This document shows, piece by piece, positions 17,906 to 27,519 of a stretch of DNA of 64,000 nt. Below the pieces are notes generated by a model that made no database searches, was not told the origin of the DNA, and saw nothing but the letters and a program-made list of their open reading frames with translations. A program made the translations under genes and the position numbers. Position 1 is the stretch's first letter, and each line of letters starts with the position of its first letter. Origin of the DNA: Agromyces fucosus (lineage in GTDB: Bacteria > Actinomycetota > Actinomycetes > Actinomycetales > Microbacteriaceae); contig NZ_SDPO01000004.1 of NCBI RefSeq assembly GCF_004134865.1, forward strand, positions 173,673 through 237,672, in the 5' to 3' direction.

Positions 17906-18097
17906 TCAGACGCCCTCGTCGTCTTCCTCGTCGTCGAGGGCGAACTCCTCGAGGTCGCCCTCGGTCGCCGTCGCGGCCGCTTCGGCATCCGCATCGGTGC
18001 CGTCCGGGCCGTCGTCGATGCCCTCGTGCAGGGTGCCCATGCCGTCGGGGTAGCCCGCCGCATCGGGGTACTCGAACTCGCTGCCGTCACCGCTCAT
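17906..18097 (-). CDS. Small very acidic protein of unknown function
   Basis: A 63-residue protein from an ATG with AGGAG seven bases upstream. About a third of residues are Asp or Glu, ending EEFALDDEEDDEGV. No cysteine, signal peptide or membrane segment; probably disordered. It lies between ispG and the convergent RNB gene. I do not recognise it; the good ribosome-binding site is the main support. Confidence 0.6.
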   Translation of the reverse strand: MSGDGSEFEYPDAAGYPDGMGTLHEGIDDGPDGTDADAEAAATATEGDLEEFALDDEEDDEGV

Positions 18098-18139
18098 CGC
18101 GGTCTCCTCTCGCGATCGGATGCTCCTGGGCACCCGTGT

Positions 18140-18164
18140 GCCGCCCACCATACGCTCGGGCGGC
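18140..18164 (-). terminator. Stem-loop after ispG
   Basis: GCCGCCC (18140-18146) pairs with GGGCGGC (18158-18164) over an 11-base loop, between the ispG stop and the next minus-strand gene. No T-run; a weak terminator at best. Confidence 0.35.
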
Positions 18165-18172
18165 GCTCGCGA

Positions 18173-19324
<1,152 letters not shown>

Positions 19325-19330
19325 GAGACG

Positions 19331-19336
19331 AGTCTA
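19331..19336 (-). promoter_or_regulatory. -10 element for leaderless ispG
   Basis: TAGACT on the minus strand with six bases to the GTG at 19324. Confidence 0.6.
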
Positions 19337-19390
19337 CTTCGGCGCGAGTGGTCGTCGGCTGCGAAGCGGCATCCCGGACTCGTTCGAGCC

Positions 19391-20137
19391 TCACGCGCAA
19401 CCGTCGGCGATCATGACGGGCGCCCCGAGCCATTTGACGACGGATCCGTCGTCCGTCGGCGTGGCGACGACCGTCGCCGTTTCGGGTTGGCCATCCGGAC
19501 GAGCGAAATCGACGGTCTCGATCGGCGTCCCGACGCACGTCCAGAGGTTCGCATCGAAGACCGGGTCACCCGAGAGCGTCGACCATGCATCTGCAGCATG
19601 AATTCCTTGTTCACTGACGAGATCGAACCCGCGCGCGCTCGGCCCGTCGAAGTACACGGCGAAGCGCGGCCAGACGTAGTCGAAGGCTCCGCCGTCACGA
19701 CGCTCTTCGTCGTAGAACCGTTCGTCGAGCACGAATTCGTCCCAGGAGTGGAACACTCCGGGCGGGGTGTGGTTCGTGCCACGATACGACTCGTCCACCG
19801 GCGGCACATCGAACAGGTCGGTCAGCACGGCTATCGCGTCGGCAGGCGCCGACATGTAGTCGAGGGCAGCGACGACAGCGCCCTCGTCGTCCCGGAGCTC
19901 GAGCGACTGCGGCCGCACGACCATTGCGGTGACTGCAGCCAGCGGTTCGGCCACGGGCGTCGGGGTCGGCGTGGGGGTCGGCGTCGGAGCCGTACTCGCC
20001 GGGGGCACAGGACTCTGCGTGGGCGTCGGCGGCGGCCCGAAGCATCCGCTCAATGCCGCCGTCATGACAACTGCAATGGCAGAGAGACCCCACCCGATCG
20101 GCGACCGAAGTCGCGTTGTCGGCAGCGAGTCCTTCAC
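19391..20137 (-). CDS. Lipoprotein of unknown function, tandem paralog 1
   Basis: A 248-residue lipoprotein: hydrophobic N terminus with lipobox ALSGC near residue 31, then a Pro/Thr-rich spacer (a PTPTPTPTPT run), then a globular domain. No known family is recognised. The globular part is clearly related to the protein encoded just upstream: both have V-R-P-(Q/E)-(S/A)-LE-(L/M)RD, then GAVV-x-x-LDY, PVDE, a shared W-x-x-F-x-L block, and a C-terminal GCA. The ATG overlaps the upstream stop by four bases, so the pair is co-translated. Confidence 0.8.
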   Translation of the reverse strand: MKDSLPTTRLRSPIGWGLSAIAVVMTAALSGCFGPPPTPTQSPVPPASTAPTPTPTPTPTPVAEPLAAVTAMVVRPQSLELRDDEGAVVAALDYMSAPADAIAVLTDLFDVPPVDESYRGTNHTPPGVFHSWDEFVLDERFYDEERRDGGAFDYVWPRFAVYFDGPSARGFDLVSEQGIHAADAWSTLSGDPVFDANLWTCVGTPIETVDFARPDGQPETATVVATPTDDGSVVKWLGAPVMIADGCA

Positions 20138-20868
20138 GCGCAGCCCTCTTCGTGGATGGCGAGCGGTGCTCGGACCCGAAGGATGGCGCTCGCGTCATCG
20201 TTCGCGATGAAGTCGACGCCGTAGCGCTGCTCGTGAACCGTGCCGTCGGGCCACGACTCGTCGTAGGCCGTGTAGTCGAGGTATGGGCCGGAGCATCCGC
20301 TCGGATTCAGCTGAAGCCCGGGCATCGCTTGGAGGTCCGTCCACGAGGTTCCGGCTACGATCCCATCTTCGGTCGTGAGCGCGACACCCGCGACTTCGGG
20401 GCCGGTGAACACGACGCTGAAGCTCGGCCGATACAGCGTGCGCTCCCGGCTCGCGAATTCCGACCAGTTGTCGACGTAGCGCCGCTCCCAGAGTTCGAAC
20501 GCACCCCAGCGGTGCGCGGTGCTCGGCGAATTGTGACTCCCGCCGGGGAATTCCTCGTCGACCGGTGCTTCACCGAGCACACGCTCGATCGTGGCGATCG
20601 CGGCGTCGACGTCGCCGAGATAATCGAGTTCTGTCACCACCGCACCAGAAGCGTCCCGCATCTCGAGCGCTTCAGGTCGTGCGACCAGCGCGACGACCGT
20701 GTCGATCGGCTCCACAGCAGCCGTCGCGATGGGACTCGGTGCTTCACTGGCGACGGTCGACGGCGATGGCGCCACCGGAGCAGCCGTGCACCCCGTGAGC
20801 AGGACCGCCGTGAGAACGAACGTACCGGTAGCGACGATTGCAGCGCGAACGCCTGTGAAACCGTTCAT
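20134..20868 (-). CDS. Lipoprotein of unknown function, tandem paralog 2
   Basis: A 244-residue lipoprotein with lipobox LLTGC near residue 27 and a Pro/Ser/Ala spacer. The domain matches the downstream paralog throughout (ARPEALEMRDASGAVV and EAPVDEEF blocks), which marks a gene duplication. GGAGG precedes the ATG. GATACT on the minus strand about 25-30 bases upstream may be the -10. Function unknown; probably anchored on the outer face of the membrane. Confidence 0.8.
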   Translation of the reverse strand: MNGFTGVRAAIVATGTFVLTAVLLTGCTAAPVAPSPSTVASEAPSPIATAAVEPIDTVVALVARPEALEMRDASGAVVTELDYLGDVDAAIATIERVLGEAPVDEEFPGGSHNSPSTAHRWGAFELWERRYVDNWSEFASRERTLYRPSFSVVFTGPEVAGVALTTEDGIVAGTSWTDLQAMPGLQLNPSGCSGPYLDYTAYDESWPDGTVHEQRYGVDFIANDDASAILRVRAPLAIHEEGCA

Positions 20869-20966
20869 GATCCTCCGCTTGGTTGTTCGAACCAGTATCA
20901 GGCACGGTGCGAGCGCCGAGCGTCAGGGAATCCACTGATGCGCGCGGCGGGCGTCGTCGGTCCCGT

Positions 20967-21599
20967 TCAGCCCACGATGAGCGGCGGCTCGGTGGCGGCG
21001 ACGACCTCGTCGACGGTCACCCCCGGGGCGCACTCGACGAGGCGCAGGCCCTCGGGCGTCACGTCGATGACGGCGAGGTCGGTGATGATGCGATGCACGA
21101 CCGCGCGACCGGTGAGCGGCAGCGAGCATTCGTTCACGATCTTCGCCGAGCCGTCTTTCGCGACGTGCTCCATGAGCACGACCACCTTGCGGGCGCCGTG
21201 CACGAGGTCCATCGCGCCGCCCGGACCCTTGACCATCTTGCCGGGGATCATCCAGTTGGCGAGGTCGCCCGTCGCGGACACCTGCATGGCGCCGAGGATG
21301 GCGGCGTCGATCTTGCCGCCGCGGATCATGCCGAAGCTCGTCGCCGAGTCGAAGTACGCGGCTCCGGGCAGCACCGTCACCGTCTCCTTGCCTGCGTTGA
21401 TGAGGTCGGGGTCGACCGCATCGTCGGTCGGGTACGGCCCGACGCCCAGGATGCCGTTCTCGGACTGCAGCAGGATCGTGACCCCGTCGGGCACGTAGTT
21501 CGGCACGAGCGTCGGCAGCCCGATGCCGAGGTTGACGTACGAGCCGTCGGCGAGTTCCCGGGCGGCTCTCGCGGCCATCTCGAAGCGGGTCAGTGCCAT
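20967..21599 (-). CDS. scoB: 3-oxoacid CoA-transferase, subunit B
   Basis: A 210-residue subunit with [24 protein letters not shown] and the glutamate motif [12 protein letters not shown] that carries the CoA thioester during transfer, followed by [14 protein letters not shown]. With subunit A it moves CoA from succinyl-CoA to acetoacetate or a related 3-oxoacid. The start lies one base after the scoA stop. It belongs with scoA and the divergent thiolase to ketone-body or short-chain oxoacid use. Confidence 0.92.
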   Translation of the reverse strand: MALTRFEMAARAARELADGSYVNLGIGLPTLVPNYVPDGVTILLQSENGILGVGPYPTDDAVDPDLINAGKETVTVLPGAAYFDSATSFGMIRGGKIDAAILGAMQVSATGDLANWMIPGKMVKGPGGAMDLVHGARKVVVLMEHVAKDGSAKIVNECSLPLTGRAVVHRIITDLAVIDVTPEGLRLVECAPGVTVDEVVAATEPPLIVG

Positions 21600-21600
21600 C

Positions 21601-22374
21601 TCAGTTCCCCTCCCGAACGGTGCGGCGTTCGATGCGCTTCTCGATGTCAGAGCCGACGACCACGACGCGGTCGACGTAGATGCCGGGCAGGTGAACGGCG
21701 TCGGGGTCGAGGTCGCCGGCCTCGACGATCTCCTCGACCTGCGCGATGCAGACCCGGCCGGCCATCGCCGCGAGGGGCGAGAAGTTGCGCGCCGACTTGT
21801 CGAAGACGAGGTTGCCGTAGCGGTCGCCCTTCAGCGCGTGCACGAGGGAGAAGTCGGTCGTGATGGCCTCTTCGAGCACGAAGTCGCGGGGCACGCCGGC
21901 CACGTCGAAGGTCTGCACTGGTTTCGCGGGGCTCGCGACCGCGATCGATCCGTCGCCGTTGTAGCGCCGGGGCAGCCCGCCCTCGGCGACCTGCGTGCCG
22001 ACGCCGGTCTGCGTGAAGAACGCGGCGATGCCGCTGCCGCCGGCCCGCAGCTTCTCGGCGAGCGTGCCCTGTGGGGTGAGCTCGAGCTCGAGCTCGCCCG
22101 AGAGGTACTGCCGCTCGAACTCCTTGTTCTCGCCGACGTACGACGAGGTCATCTTGGCGATGCGCTGCTTCGCGAGCAGGACGCCGAGGCCCCAGTCGTC
22201 GACGCCGCAGTTGTTCGAGACGACGGAGAGCCCATCGACGCCTGCGTCGAGCAGGGCTTGGATGAGCACCATCGGGATGCCGCAGAGGCCGAATCCGCCC
22301 ACGGCGAGACTGGCCCCGCTCGGGATGTCGGAGACCGCCTCTTGAGCGGACCCGACGACCTTGTCGAGTGTCAT
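21601..22374 (-). CDS. scoA: 3-oxoacid CoA-transferase, subunit A
   Basis: A 257-residue subunit beginning [20 protein letters not shown] with the conserved [29 protein letters not shown] and a C-terminal PGIYVDRVV. The ATG at 22374 has GGAGG nine bases upstream; longer in-frame extensions lack homology. Exact substrate (succinyl-CoA:acetoacetate versus 3-oxoadipate) is not decided by sequence; the neighbouring thiolase favours acetoacetate or a beta-oxidation product. Confidence 0.92.
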   Translation of the reverse strand: MTLDKVVGSAQEAVSDIPSGASLAVGGFGLCGIPMVLIQALLDAGVDGLSVVSNNCGVDDWGLGVLLAKQRIAKMTSSYVGENKEFERQYLSGELELELTPQGTLAEKLRAGGSGIAAFFTQTGVGTQVAEGGLPRRYNGDGSIAVASPAKPVQTFDVAGVPRDFVLEEAITTDFSLVHALKGDRYGNLVFDKSARNFSPLAAMAGRVCIAQVEEIVEAGDLDPDAVHLPGIYVDRVVVVGSDIEKRIERRTVREGN

Positions 22375-22405
22375 GTTCCGCGACCTCCATGTCGATGAAC
22401 TGCGA

Positions 22406-22423
22406 ACCGACGGATCCGTCGGT
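22406..22423. promoter_or_regulatory. Perfect 18-bp palindrome between scoA and thiolase
   Basis: ACCGACGGATCCGTCGGT reads identically on both strands and lies in the 121-base divergent region, just where a -35 for the thiolase would be. A good candidate operator for a dimeric repressor acting on both directions. Confidence 0.6.
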
Positions 22424-22444
22424 GAATACTCACTAACTGAATCG

Positions 22445-22450
22445 TAGAAT
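22445..22450 (+). promoter_or_regulatory. Predicted -10 element of the thiolase gene
   Basis: TAGAAT, 45 bases before the ATG; a GAAGGAG ribosome-binding site follows. The 18-bp palindrome ends 21 bases upstream. Confidence 0.45.
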
Positions 22451-22495
22451 GGTTCCACCGCGCAAGAGCCGCGCTCTGACGAAGGAGTCCTGAAC

Positions 22496-23680
22496 ATGTC
22501 CCTACCCGACGTCGTCATCATCGCGGGGGCACGCACGCCGTTCGCCCGCATCAACGGCAACCTCGCGGGCCGGTCGGCCGTCGAGCTCGGCACCGTCGCC
22601 ATCCGCGGCGCGCTCGAGAAGGCCGGGGTCTCCCCCGACGACGTCGACGCCGTGATCATGGGCCAGGTGCTCCAGGCCGGCGCCGGCCAGAACCCCGCGA
22701 AGCAGTCGGCGGTCGCCGCCGGCATCCCGTGGCGCGTTCCCGCCACCACCGTCAACAAGGTCTGCCTGTCCGGCCTCGTCGCGATCACGGATGCCGCGAG
22801 GCTCATCCGCCTCGGCGAGGCATCCGTCGTCGTGGCCGGCGGCCAGGAATCCATGACGAACGCCCCGCACCTGCTGCCCGGCTCCCGTCGCGGCCAGGCC
22901 TACGGCTCGTGGGAGATGCTCGACCACGCCGCCCACGACGGACTCACCGACGCCTTCGACCGCGAGTCGATGGGCGCCTCGACCGAACGCTTCAACGGAC
23001 GCTACGAGATCACGCGAGCGGCGCAGGACGAGATCGCCGCGGCATCCCACGTTCGCGCCGGTGCCGCACAGGCCGACGGCCTCTTCGCCGACGAGATCGT
23101 GCCGGTCGAGATTCCCCAGCGCAAGGGCGACCCGGTGATCGTCGCCGAAGACCAGGGTGTCCGCCCCGACTCCACCGTCGAGGTGCTCGCGAAGCTGCGC
23201 CCCGCGTTCAACGCCGCTGGCACGATCACGGCGGGCAACTCCTCGCCGCTCTCCGACGGCGCAGCGGCCGTCGTCGTCGCGAGCCGCGAGTGGGCAGAGT
23301 CCCGCGGGCTCCCCTGGCTCGCGCTCGTCGGAGCGGCCGGTCAGGTCGCAGGCCCCGACAACTCGCTGCACGCGCAGCCCGCCAAGGCGATCGCCGCCGC
23401 GCTGGAGAAGTCCGGCGGCAGCGCAGACGAACTCGACCTCGTCGAGATCAACGAGGCGTTCGCCGCGGTCTCGCTCGAGTCCGCCCGCGAGCTCGGCCTC
23501 TCGGCGGAGGTCGTCAACGTGCACGGCGGCGCCATCGCCCTCGGCCACCCCATCGGCGCGTCCGGCGCGAGGCTCGCCCTGCACGCCGCGCTCGAACTCT
23601 CCCGTCGCGGCGAGGGCCGCGCGGCCGTCGCGCTCTGCGGCGGCGGCGGTCAGGGCGAGGCGCTGCTGCTCTCGCGCTGA
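22496..23680 (+). CDS. Acetyl-CoA acetyltransferase (thiolase)
   Basis: A 394-residue thiolase that condenses or cleaves acetoacetyl-CoA. It shows the nucleophile NKVCLSGL near residue 87, the [13 protein letters not shown] loop, EINEAFA, the histidine motif [10 protein letters not shown] and the C-terminal catalytic CGGGGQG. Length and motifs are standard for biosynthetic/degradative thiolases. GAAGGAG precedes the ATG. Divergent from scoAB, so the three genes probably form one acetoacetate-utilisation unit. Confidence 0.93.
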   Translation: MSLPDVVIIAGARTPFARINGNLAGRSAVELGTVAIRGALEKAGVSPDDVDAVIMGQVLQAGAGQNPAKQSAVAAGIPWRVPATTVNKVCLSGLVAITDAARLIRLGEASVVVAGGQESMTNAPHLLPGSRRGQAYGSWEMLDHAAHDGLTDAFDRESMGASTERFNGRYEITRAAQDEIAAASHVRAGAAQADGLFADEIVPVEIPQRKGDPVIVAEDQGVRPDSTVEVLAKLRPAFNAAGTITAGNSSPLSDGAAAVVVASREWAESRGLPWLALVGAAGQVAGPDNSLHAQPAKAIAAALEKSGGSADELDLVEINEAFAAVSLESARELGLSAEVVNVHGGAIALGHPIGASGARLALHAALELSRRGEGRAAVALCGGGGQGEALLLSR

Positions 23681-23754
23681 CCGAGCGGCACCCGCGGCGC
23701 CTGTGGCAGCATGATGCGACGGGCGCCGCCGGTGCGCCCCGAGAGGGCCTCACG

Positions 23755-25041
23755 ATGAGCGATCAGCAGACGCAGGATGCAGGCACCGCGGCGTCCGCCC
23801 GGCCGCCGCTCGACCACCGCCTGCGACGGATGGTCGGCCGCGACCCCAAGGAGGCCCATCGCGCCTCCACGCCGCTCGAGCTGCTCTTCGACCTCACGTT
23901 CGTCGTCGCGTTCAGCCAGGCGGGGGCGCAGACCGCGCACCTGCTCGAGCTCGGCCACTGGATGCCGGCGATCGTCGGCTTCCTGTTCGCCGTCTTCGCG
24001 ATCTGGTGGGCGTGGATCAACTACTCGTGGCTCGCGTCGGCGTATGACAACGACGACATCTTCTTCCGTGTGGCGACCATGGTGGAGATGCTCGGCGTGC
24101 TGGTCCTGGCGCTGGGCCTGCCCGATCTCTTCCACTCGCTCGACGAGGGCGAGCACGTCGACAACGGGGTGGTCGTCGCCGGCTACGTCGTCATGCGCGT
24201 CGCCACGATCGCACTCTGGCTGCGCGCTGCGAAGCACGACGGTGCCCGCCGCCGCACCGCGCTCACCTACGTCGTCTTCGTGTCGATCGCCCAGCTCGGC
24301 TGGATCGCCGTCATCTTCATCAACCTGCCTCTCGTGCCGACACTCGCGATCACGGCGGTGCTGATCGTGCTCGAACTCGTGGGGCCCTACGTCGCAGAGC
24401 ACGGTCCCGGGGGCGGCACTCCCTGGCACGCCCACCACATCGCCGAGCGCTACGGCCTGCTCGTCATCATCACGCTCGGCGAGATCATCCTCGGCACGAT
24501 CCTCGCGATCTCGGCCGTGATCGACGAGCAGGACTGGTCGGTCGAGGCCGCCGCCGTGGCCTTCGGCGGCACGGCGCTCGCGTTCGGGCTCTGGTGGGTG
24601 TACTTCACGATGCCGTCGGGCAAGATGCTGCAGCGCTTCCGGGAACGCGGGTTCGTGTGGGGCTACCTCCACTACTTCATCTTCATCGCCCTCGCGGGCG
24701 CAGGGGCGGGCCTGCACGTGGCGGCCTACGAGATCGAAGGCGTCGCCCACATCGGCCTCGTGCCGGCGCTGCTCACCGTTGTCGTCCCCGTGGGCGTCTT
24801 CATGGTCGCGCTGTTCACCATCTACTCGCTGCTGCTGCGGCAGTTCGACCCGTTCCACATCTGGCTGTTCATCGGCAGCCTGCTGGTGCTCGTCGCCGCG
24901 GTCGCCGCCGTGGCCGCCGGAGCGACCTTCGGTGTGGGCATCCTCATCACGGCGGCGGCGCCGTTCGTCGTCGTGGTCGGGTACGAGACGGTCGGCCACC
25001 GTCACCAGTCGGCCGCGCTGCGTCGGGCCCTCGGTCACTGA
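23755..25041 (+). CDS. LtrA-family (low temperature requirement A) membrane protein
   Basis: A 428-residue protein with about ten to twelve transmembrane helices. The N-terminal STPLELLFDLTFVVAFSQ and the later GLLVIITLGEIILGTI are signature segments of the LtrA family, named after a Listeria gene needed for growth in the cold; the molecular function is not known. The ATG at 23755 (MSDQQTQDAG) has GAGAGG eight bases upstream. It follows the thiolase by 74 bases but is not obviously related in function. Confidence 0.85.
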   Translation: MSDQQTQDAGTAASARPPLDHRLRRMVGRDPKEAHRASTPLELLFDLTFVVAFSQAGAQTAHLLELGHWMPAIVGFLFAVFAIWWAWINYSWLASAYDNDDIFFRVATMVEMLGVLVLALGLPDLFHSLDEGEHVDNGVVVAGYVVMRVATIALWLRAAKHDGARRRTALTYVVFVSIAQLGWIAVIFINLPLVPTLAITAVLIVLELVGPYVAEHGPGGGTPWHAHHIAERYGLLVIITLGEIILGTILAISAVIDEQDWSVEAAAVAFGGTALAFGLWWVYFTMPSGKMLQRFRERGFVWGYLHYFIFIALAGAGAGLHVAAYEIEGVAHIGLVPALLTVVVPVGVFMVALFTIYSLLLRQFDPFHIWLFIGSLLVLVAAVAAVAAGATFGVGILITAAAPFVVVVGYETVGHRHQSAALRRALGH

Positions 25042-25092
25042 CCGGGCCGCACGGCAGGCGAACGGCCGGGCGCGCGGCATGCGGGCATGCGA

Positions 25093-25124
25093 CGAGGGGC
25101 GGATGCCGCGGCATCCGCCCCTCG
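25093..25124. terminator. Bidirectional terminator, perfect 32-bp palindrome
   Basis: Arms 25093-25107 and 25110-25124 are exact complements; the centre is GGATGCC-GC-GGCATCC. Lies between convergent LtrA and SHOCT genes. Confidence 0.8.
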
Positions 25125-25139
25125 CGTGGCGATCCGGCG

Positions 25140-25448
25140 CTAGGCGTTCGGGCGATTCGCGCGCAGCACCTCGAGGCGCGCCCGGTACTCGGTCTCGTCG
25201 ATGTCGCCCTTGGCGAAGCGCTCGGAGAGCGTCGACTCGGCGCTGCCCGCGCGCATCCATGGCGGACCGTAAGAGCCGTCAGGCCCGCCATGCGCCCAGT
25301 AGCGACGACGGCTCCGGGTCACCAGGAAGATGATCAGGCCGATGACGAGGAACCAGAAGACGGGGATGAGGAAGAAGACCCATCCGAACCCGGCCGCCCA
25401 GGGGCCGGCGTGAGTGACCACCGCGGTGGTGGCGAGGGTGGCGAACAT
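25140..25448 (-). CDS. SHOCT-domain membrane protein
   Basis: A 102-residue protein: two hydrophobic segments near residues 5-20 and 25-45 (FFLIPVFWFLVIGLIIFLV), a basic stop-transfer RSRRR, then a C-terminal SHOCT motif (LSERFAKGDIDETEYRARLE). SHOCT modules are short C-terminal helices thought to mediate oligomerisation. AGGGA precedes the ATG. It is downstream of, and 130 bases from, the two-component genes and might be their output, but nothing in the sequence proves that. Confidence 0.8.
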   Translation of the reverse strand: MFATLATTAVVTHAGPWAAGFGWVFFLIPVFWFLVIGLIIFLVTRSRRRYWAHGGPDGSYGPPWMRAGSAESTLSERFAKGDIDETEYRARLEVLRANRPNA

Positions 25449-25493
25449 GTTGTGTCCCTTGATCGTGCGGCCTGCGGTCCAGGCCGTCGATCC

Positions 25494-25509
25494 GAGTCTC
25501 GCGAGACTC
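25494..25509. repeat. Perfect 16-bp palindrome between SHOCT gene and response regulator
   Basis: GAGTCTCGCGAGACTC sits 45-61 bases before the SHOCT start codon, in position for an operator or for the terminator of the two-component operon. Confidence 0.4.
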
Positions 25510-25578
25510 TCGCCTCGGCGAATCCGCCCGCCGGAGACACTTCGACTGCTCCCCCGGGAGCAGTGCGGGCCGTCGCGG

Positions 25579-26241
25579 CTACTGCCAGCCCGGAGCGACG
25601 AGCCCCGACTCGTACGCCACGACCACGAGGTGCACGCGATCGCGCGCCGCGAGCTTCGACATGATGCGCGAGACGTGCGTCTTCGCCGTCAGCGGGCTCA
25701 GCACCAGCCGCTCGGCGATCTCATCGTTCGTGAGACCGAGGCCCACGAGGCGCAGCACCTCGCGTTCGCGGTCGGTGAGGGCCGCGAGCAGGCTCTCGTC
25801 CGGTGCATCGCGGAGCCCGATCGACATGCGCTCGAGGAGCCGCTTCGTCACGCCGGGCGAGAGCAGGGCCTCACCCTCGGCGACGACGCGCACCGCGCGG
25901 ATGAGGTCGACGGGTTCGGTGTCCTTCACGAGGAATCCGCTCGCCCCCGCCCGCACCGCCCGGGCGACGTACTCGTCGAGTTCGAAGGTCGTGACGATGA
26001 CGACGCGCACCCCTGCGAGCTGTGGATCGGCGGCGATCTGCTCGGTCGCCCAGAGTCCGTCGCCGTCGGGCATGCGGATGTCCATCAGCACGACGTCGAC
26101 GGGTTCCCGCCGCACGAGCTCGAGCAGCTCGGTGCCGCTCGACGCCTCCCCCACGACCTCGACGTCGTCCTCGGCCGCGAGCAGGGCACGGAAGCCGGCG
26201 CGCACGAGCACCTGGTCGTCGGCGAGCGCGACGCGGATCAT
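25579..26241 (-). CDS. NarL/LuxR-type response regulator
   Basis: A 220-residue regulator. Receiver domain: acidic pair DD near residue 8, phospho-acceptor in VVLMDIRMPDGDG, switch Thr in VIVTTF and Lys in LVKDTEP. DNA-binding LuxR helix-turn-helix: LTDREREVLRLVGLGLTNDE and SPLTAKTHVSRIMSKL. The ATG at 26241 overlaps the kinase stop by four bases, so the two are co-translated. Target genes unknown. Confidence 0.93.
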   Translation of the reverse strand: MIRVALADDQVLVRAGFRALLAAEDDVEVVGEASSGTELLELVRREPVDVVLMDIRMPDGDGLWATEQIAADPQLAGVRVVIVTTFELDEYVARAVRAGASGFLVKDTEPVDLIRAVRVVAEGEALLSPGVTKRLLERMSIGLRDAPDESLLAALTDREREVLRLVGLGLTNDEIAERLVLSPLTAKTHVSRIMSKLAARDRVHLVVVAYESGLVAPGWQ

Positions 26242-27404
26242 GCCACGCCTCCCCACGGCAGTCGCGCGGTGATGCGAGTGCCGCCGAGCGGCGAGGCAGC
26301 GAGCTCGACCGATCCGCCCAGGAGCGCCGCGCGTTCGCGCATGCCGAGGATGCCGCTGCCTTCGCCGTGGTCGGCGACGTCCGCGCCGGCGCCGGCCTGG
26401 CCGACTCCGTCGTCGTCGACCGTGAGCACGAACTCGTCGCCCGACCGCTCGACGGTCACGACGGCCTCGGTCGCCCCGGCATGGCGCACGACGTTCGTGA
26501 GCGCCTCCTGCGCGATGCGGTAGCCGGCGAACTGCACGGCACGCCTCGGCGGCTCGGCGAGCCGGTCGACGAGTCGCGCCTCGAGACCGGGCGAGCGGAT
26601 GCCTCGGATGAGCCGCGGCAGCTCGGCGAGCTCGGCCTGCGGCACGAGCGGCGCCTCGCCGTCGCGGATGACGCCGAGCACGGTGCGCACCTCGTCGAGC
26701 GCCGACTTCGAGGTCTCCTTGATGCTGCCGAGCGCCGTGCGGGCCTGCTCCGGGTCACGGTCCATGAGATGCAGGCCGACGCTCGCCTGCACGTTGATCT
26801 GCGAGAGGGCGTGCCCGATGACGTCGTGCAGCTCGCGGGCGATGCGCACGCGTTCGCGCTCCTCGGCGCTCTGACGGCGCCGCATCGCCTCGGCGCGGAA
26901 GGCAGAGGCACGCGCGCGCCGCACGCGCACGAACCAGCCGATGCCGAAGCACACGGCGAGCGCGAGCGTCGTGAACGCGATGCGGAACGGATGCCACGAC
27001 AACCCGAGCATCGACCCGAGCACGATCGCCGCGACCCAGGCCGCGACGACCGACGAGACCGCCCAGACGACGGCGCCGCGCGCGACGGCCAGCACGATCG
27101 CGAACGCCACGGCGATGTACGGCGGCCCGAGATCGGGCGTCAGCACGAGATCGGCGAGCGCGGCGGCGGCGACCACGGCGACCGTCGGCCCCGGGTAGCG
27201 CCCGGCACCGAGGAGCGCGAGCGCTCCCGCCGCGGCGAGGGCCACCTGGGCGATGCCCGCGGCCCACCCGACGTGCGTCCACACCGCGATGCCGATCGCG
27301 GCGGGAACCTGCACGATGAGGCTGATGACGACGGGCGCGAACAGCACGACGCGCGGCGGCGGCCGGAATCGTTCGGGGCGACCGTCCCACTGGGGCACGG
27401 GCAT
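26238..27404 (-). CDS. Sensor histidine kinase (HisKA_3 type)
   Basis: A 388-residue kinase. About five hydrophobic segments occupy residues 20-180 without a sizeable extracellular loop, so it probably senses a membrane state. Then a HisKA_3 dimerisation domain with the phospho-His in RIARELHDVIGHALSQ, and a HATPase domain with TNVVRHAGAT (N box), DDDGVG (G1) and GSGILGMRERA. The ATG at 27404 (MPVPQWDG) is preceded by TACGAT and six bases, fixing this start over upstream in-frame codons. Confidence 0.92.
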   Translation of the reverse strand: MPVPQWDGRPERFRPPPRVVLFAPVVISLIVQVPAAIGIAVWTHVGWAAGIAQVALAAAGALALLGAGRYPGPTVAVVAAAALADLVLTPDLGPPYIAVAFAIVLAVARGAVVWAVSSVVAAWVAAIVLGSMLGLSWHPFRIAFTTLALAVCFGIGWFVRVRRARASAFRAEAMRRRQSAEERERVRIARELHDVIGHALSQINVQASVGLHLMDRDPEQARTALGSIKETSKSALDEVRTVLGVIRDGEAPLVPQAELAELPRLIRGIRSPGLEARLVDRLAEPPRRAVQFAGYRIAQEALTNVVRHAGATEAVVTVERSGDEFVLTVDDDGVGQAGAGADVADHGEGSGILGMRERAALLGGSVELAASPLGGTRITARLPWGGVA

Positions 27405-27410
27405 TCCCAG

Positions 27411-27416
27411 ATCGTA
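27411..27416 (-). promoter_or_regulatory. -10 element for leaderless histidine kinase gene
   Basis: TACGAT on the minus strand with six bases to the ATG at 27404. Confidence 0.55.
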
Positions 27417-27462
27417 TCGCCGGGGCCGCCCGCCCGGATCCGCCCCGCGGTGACTCACTCGC

Positions 27463-27478
27463 TACTCCGAGCGGAGTA
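27463..27478 (-). terminator. Short hairpin between rip1 and the two-component operon
   Basis: TACTCCG and CGGAGTA (27463-27469, 27472-27478) pair with a two-base turn, 40 bases after the rip1 stop. No T-run; possible terminator. Confidence 0.35.
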
Positions 27479-27519
27479 CGAGAGCGAGCGTGCCGCGGCG
27501 CGGGCGTTCAGCGGTCCGG

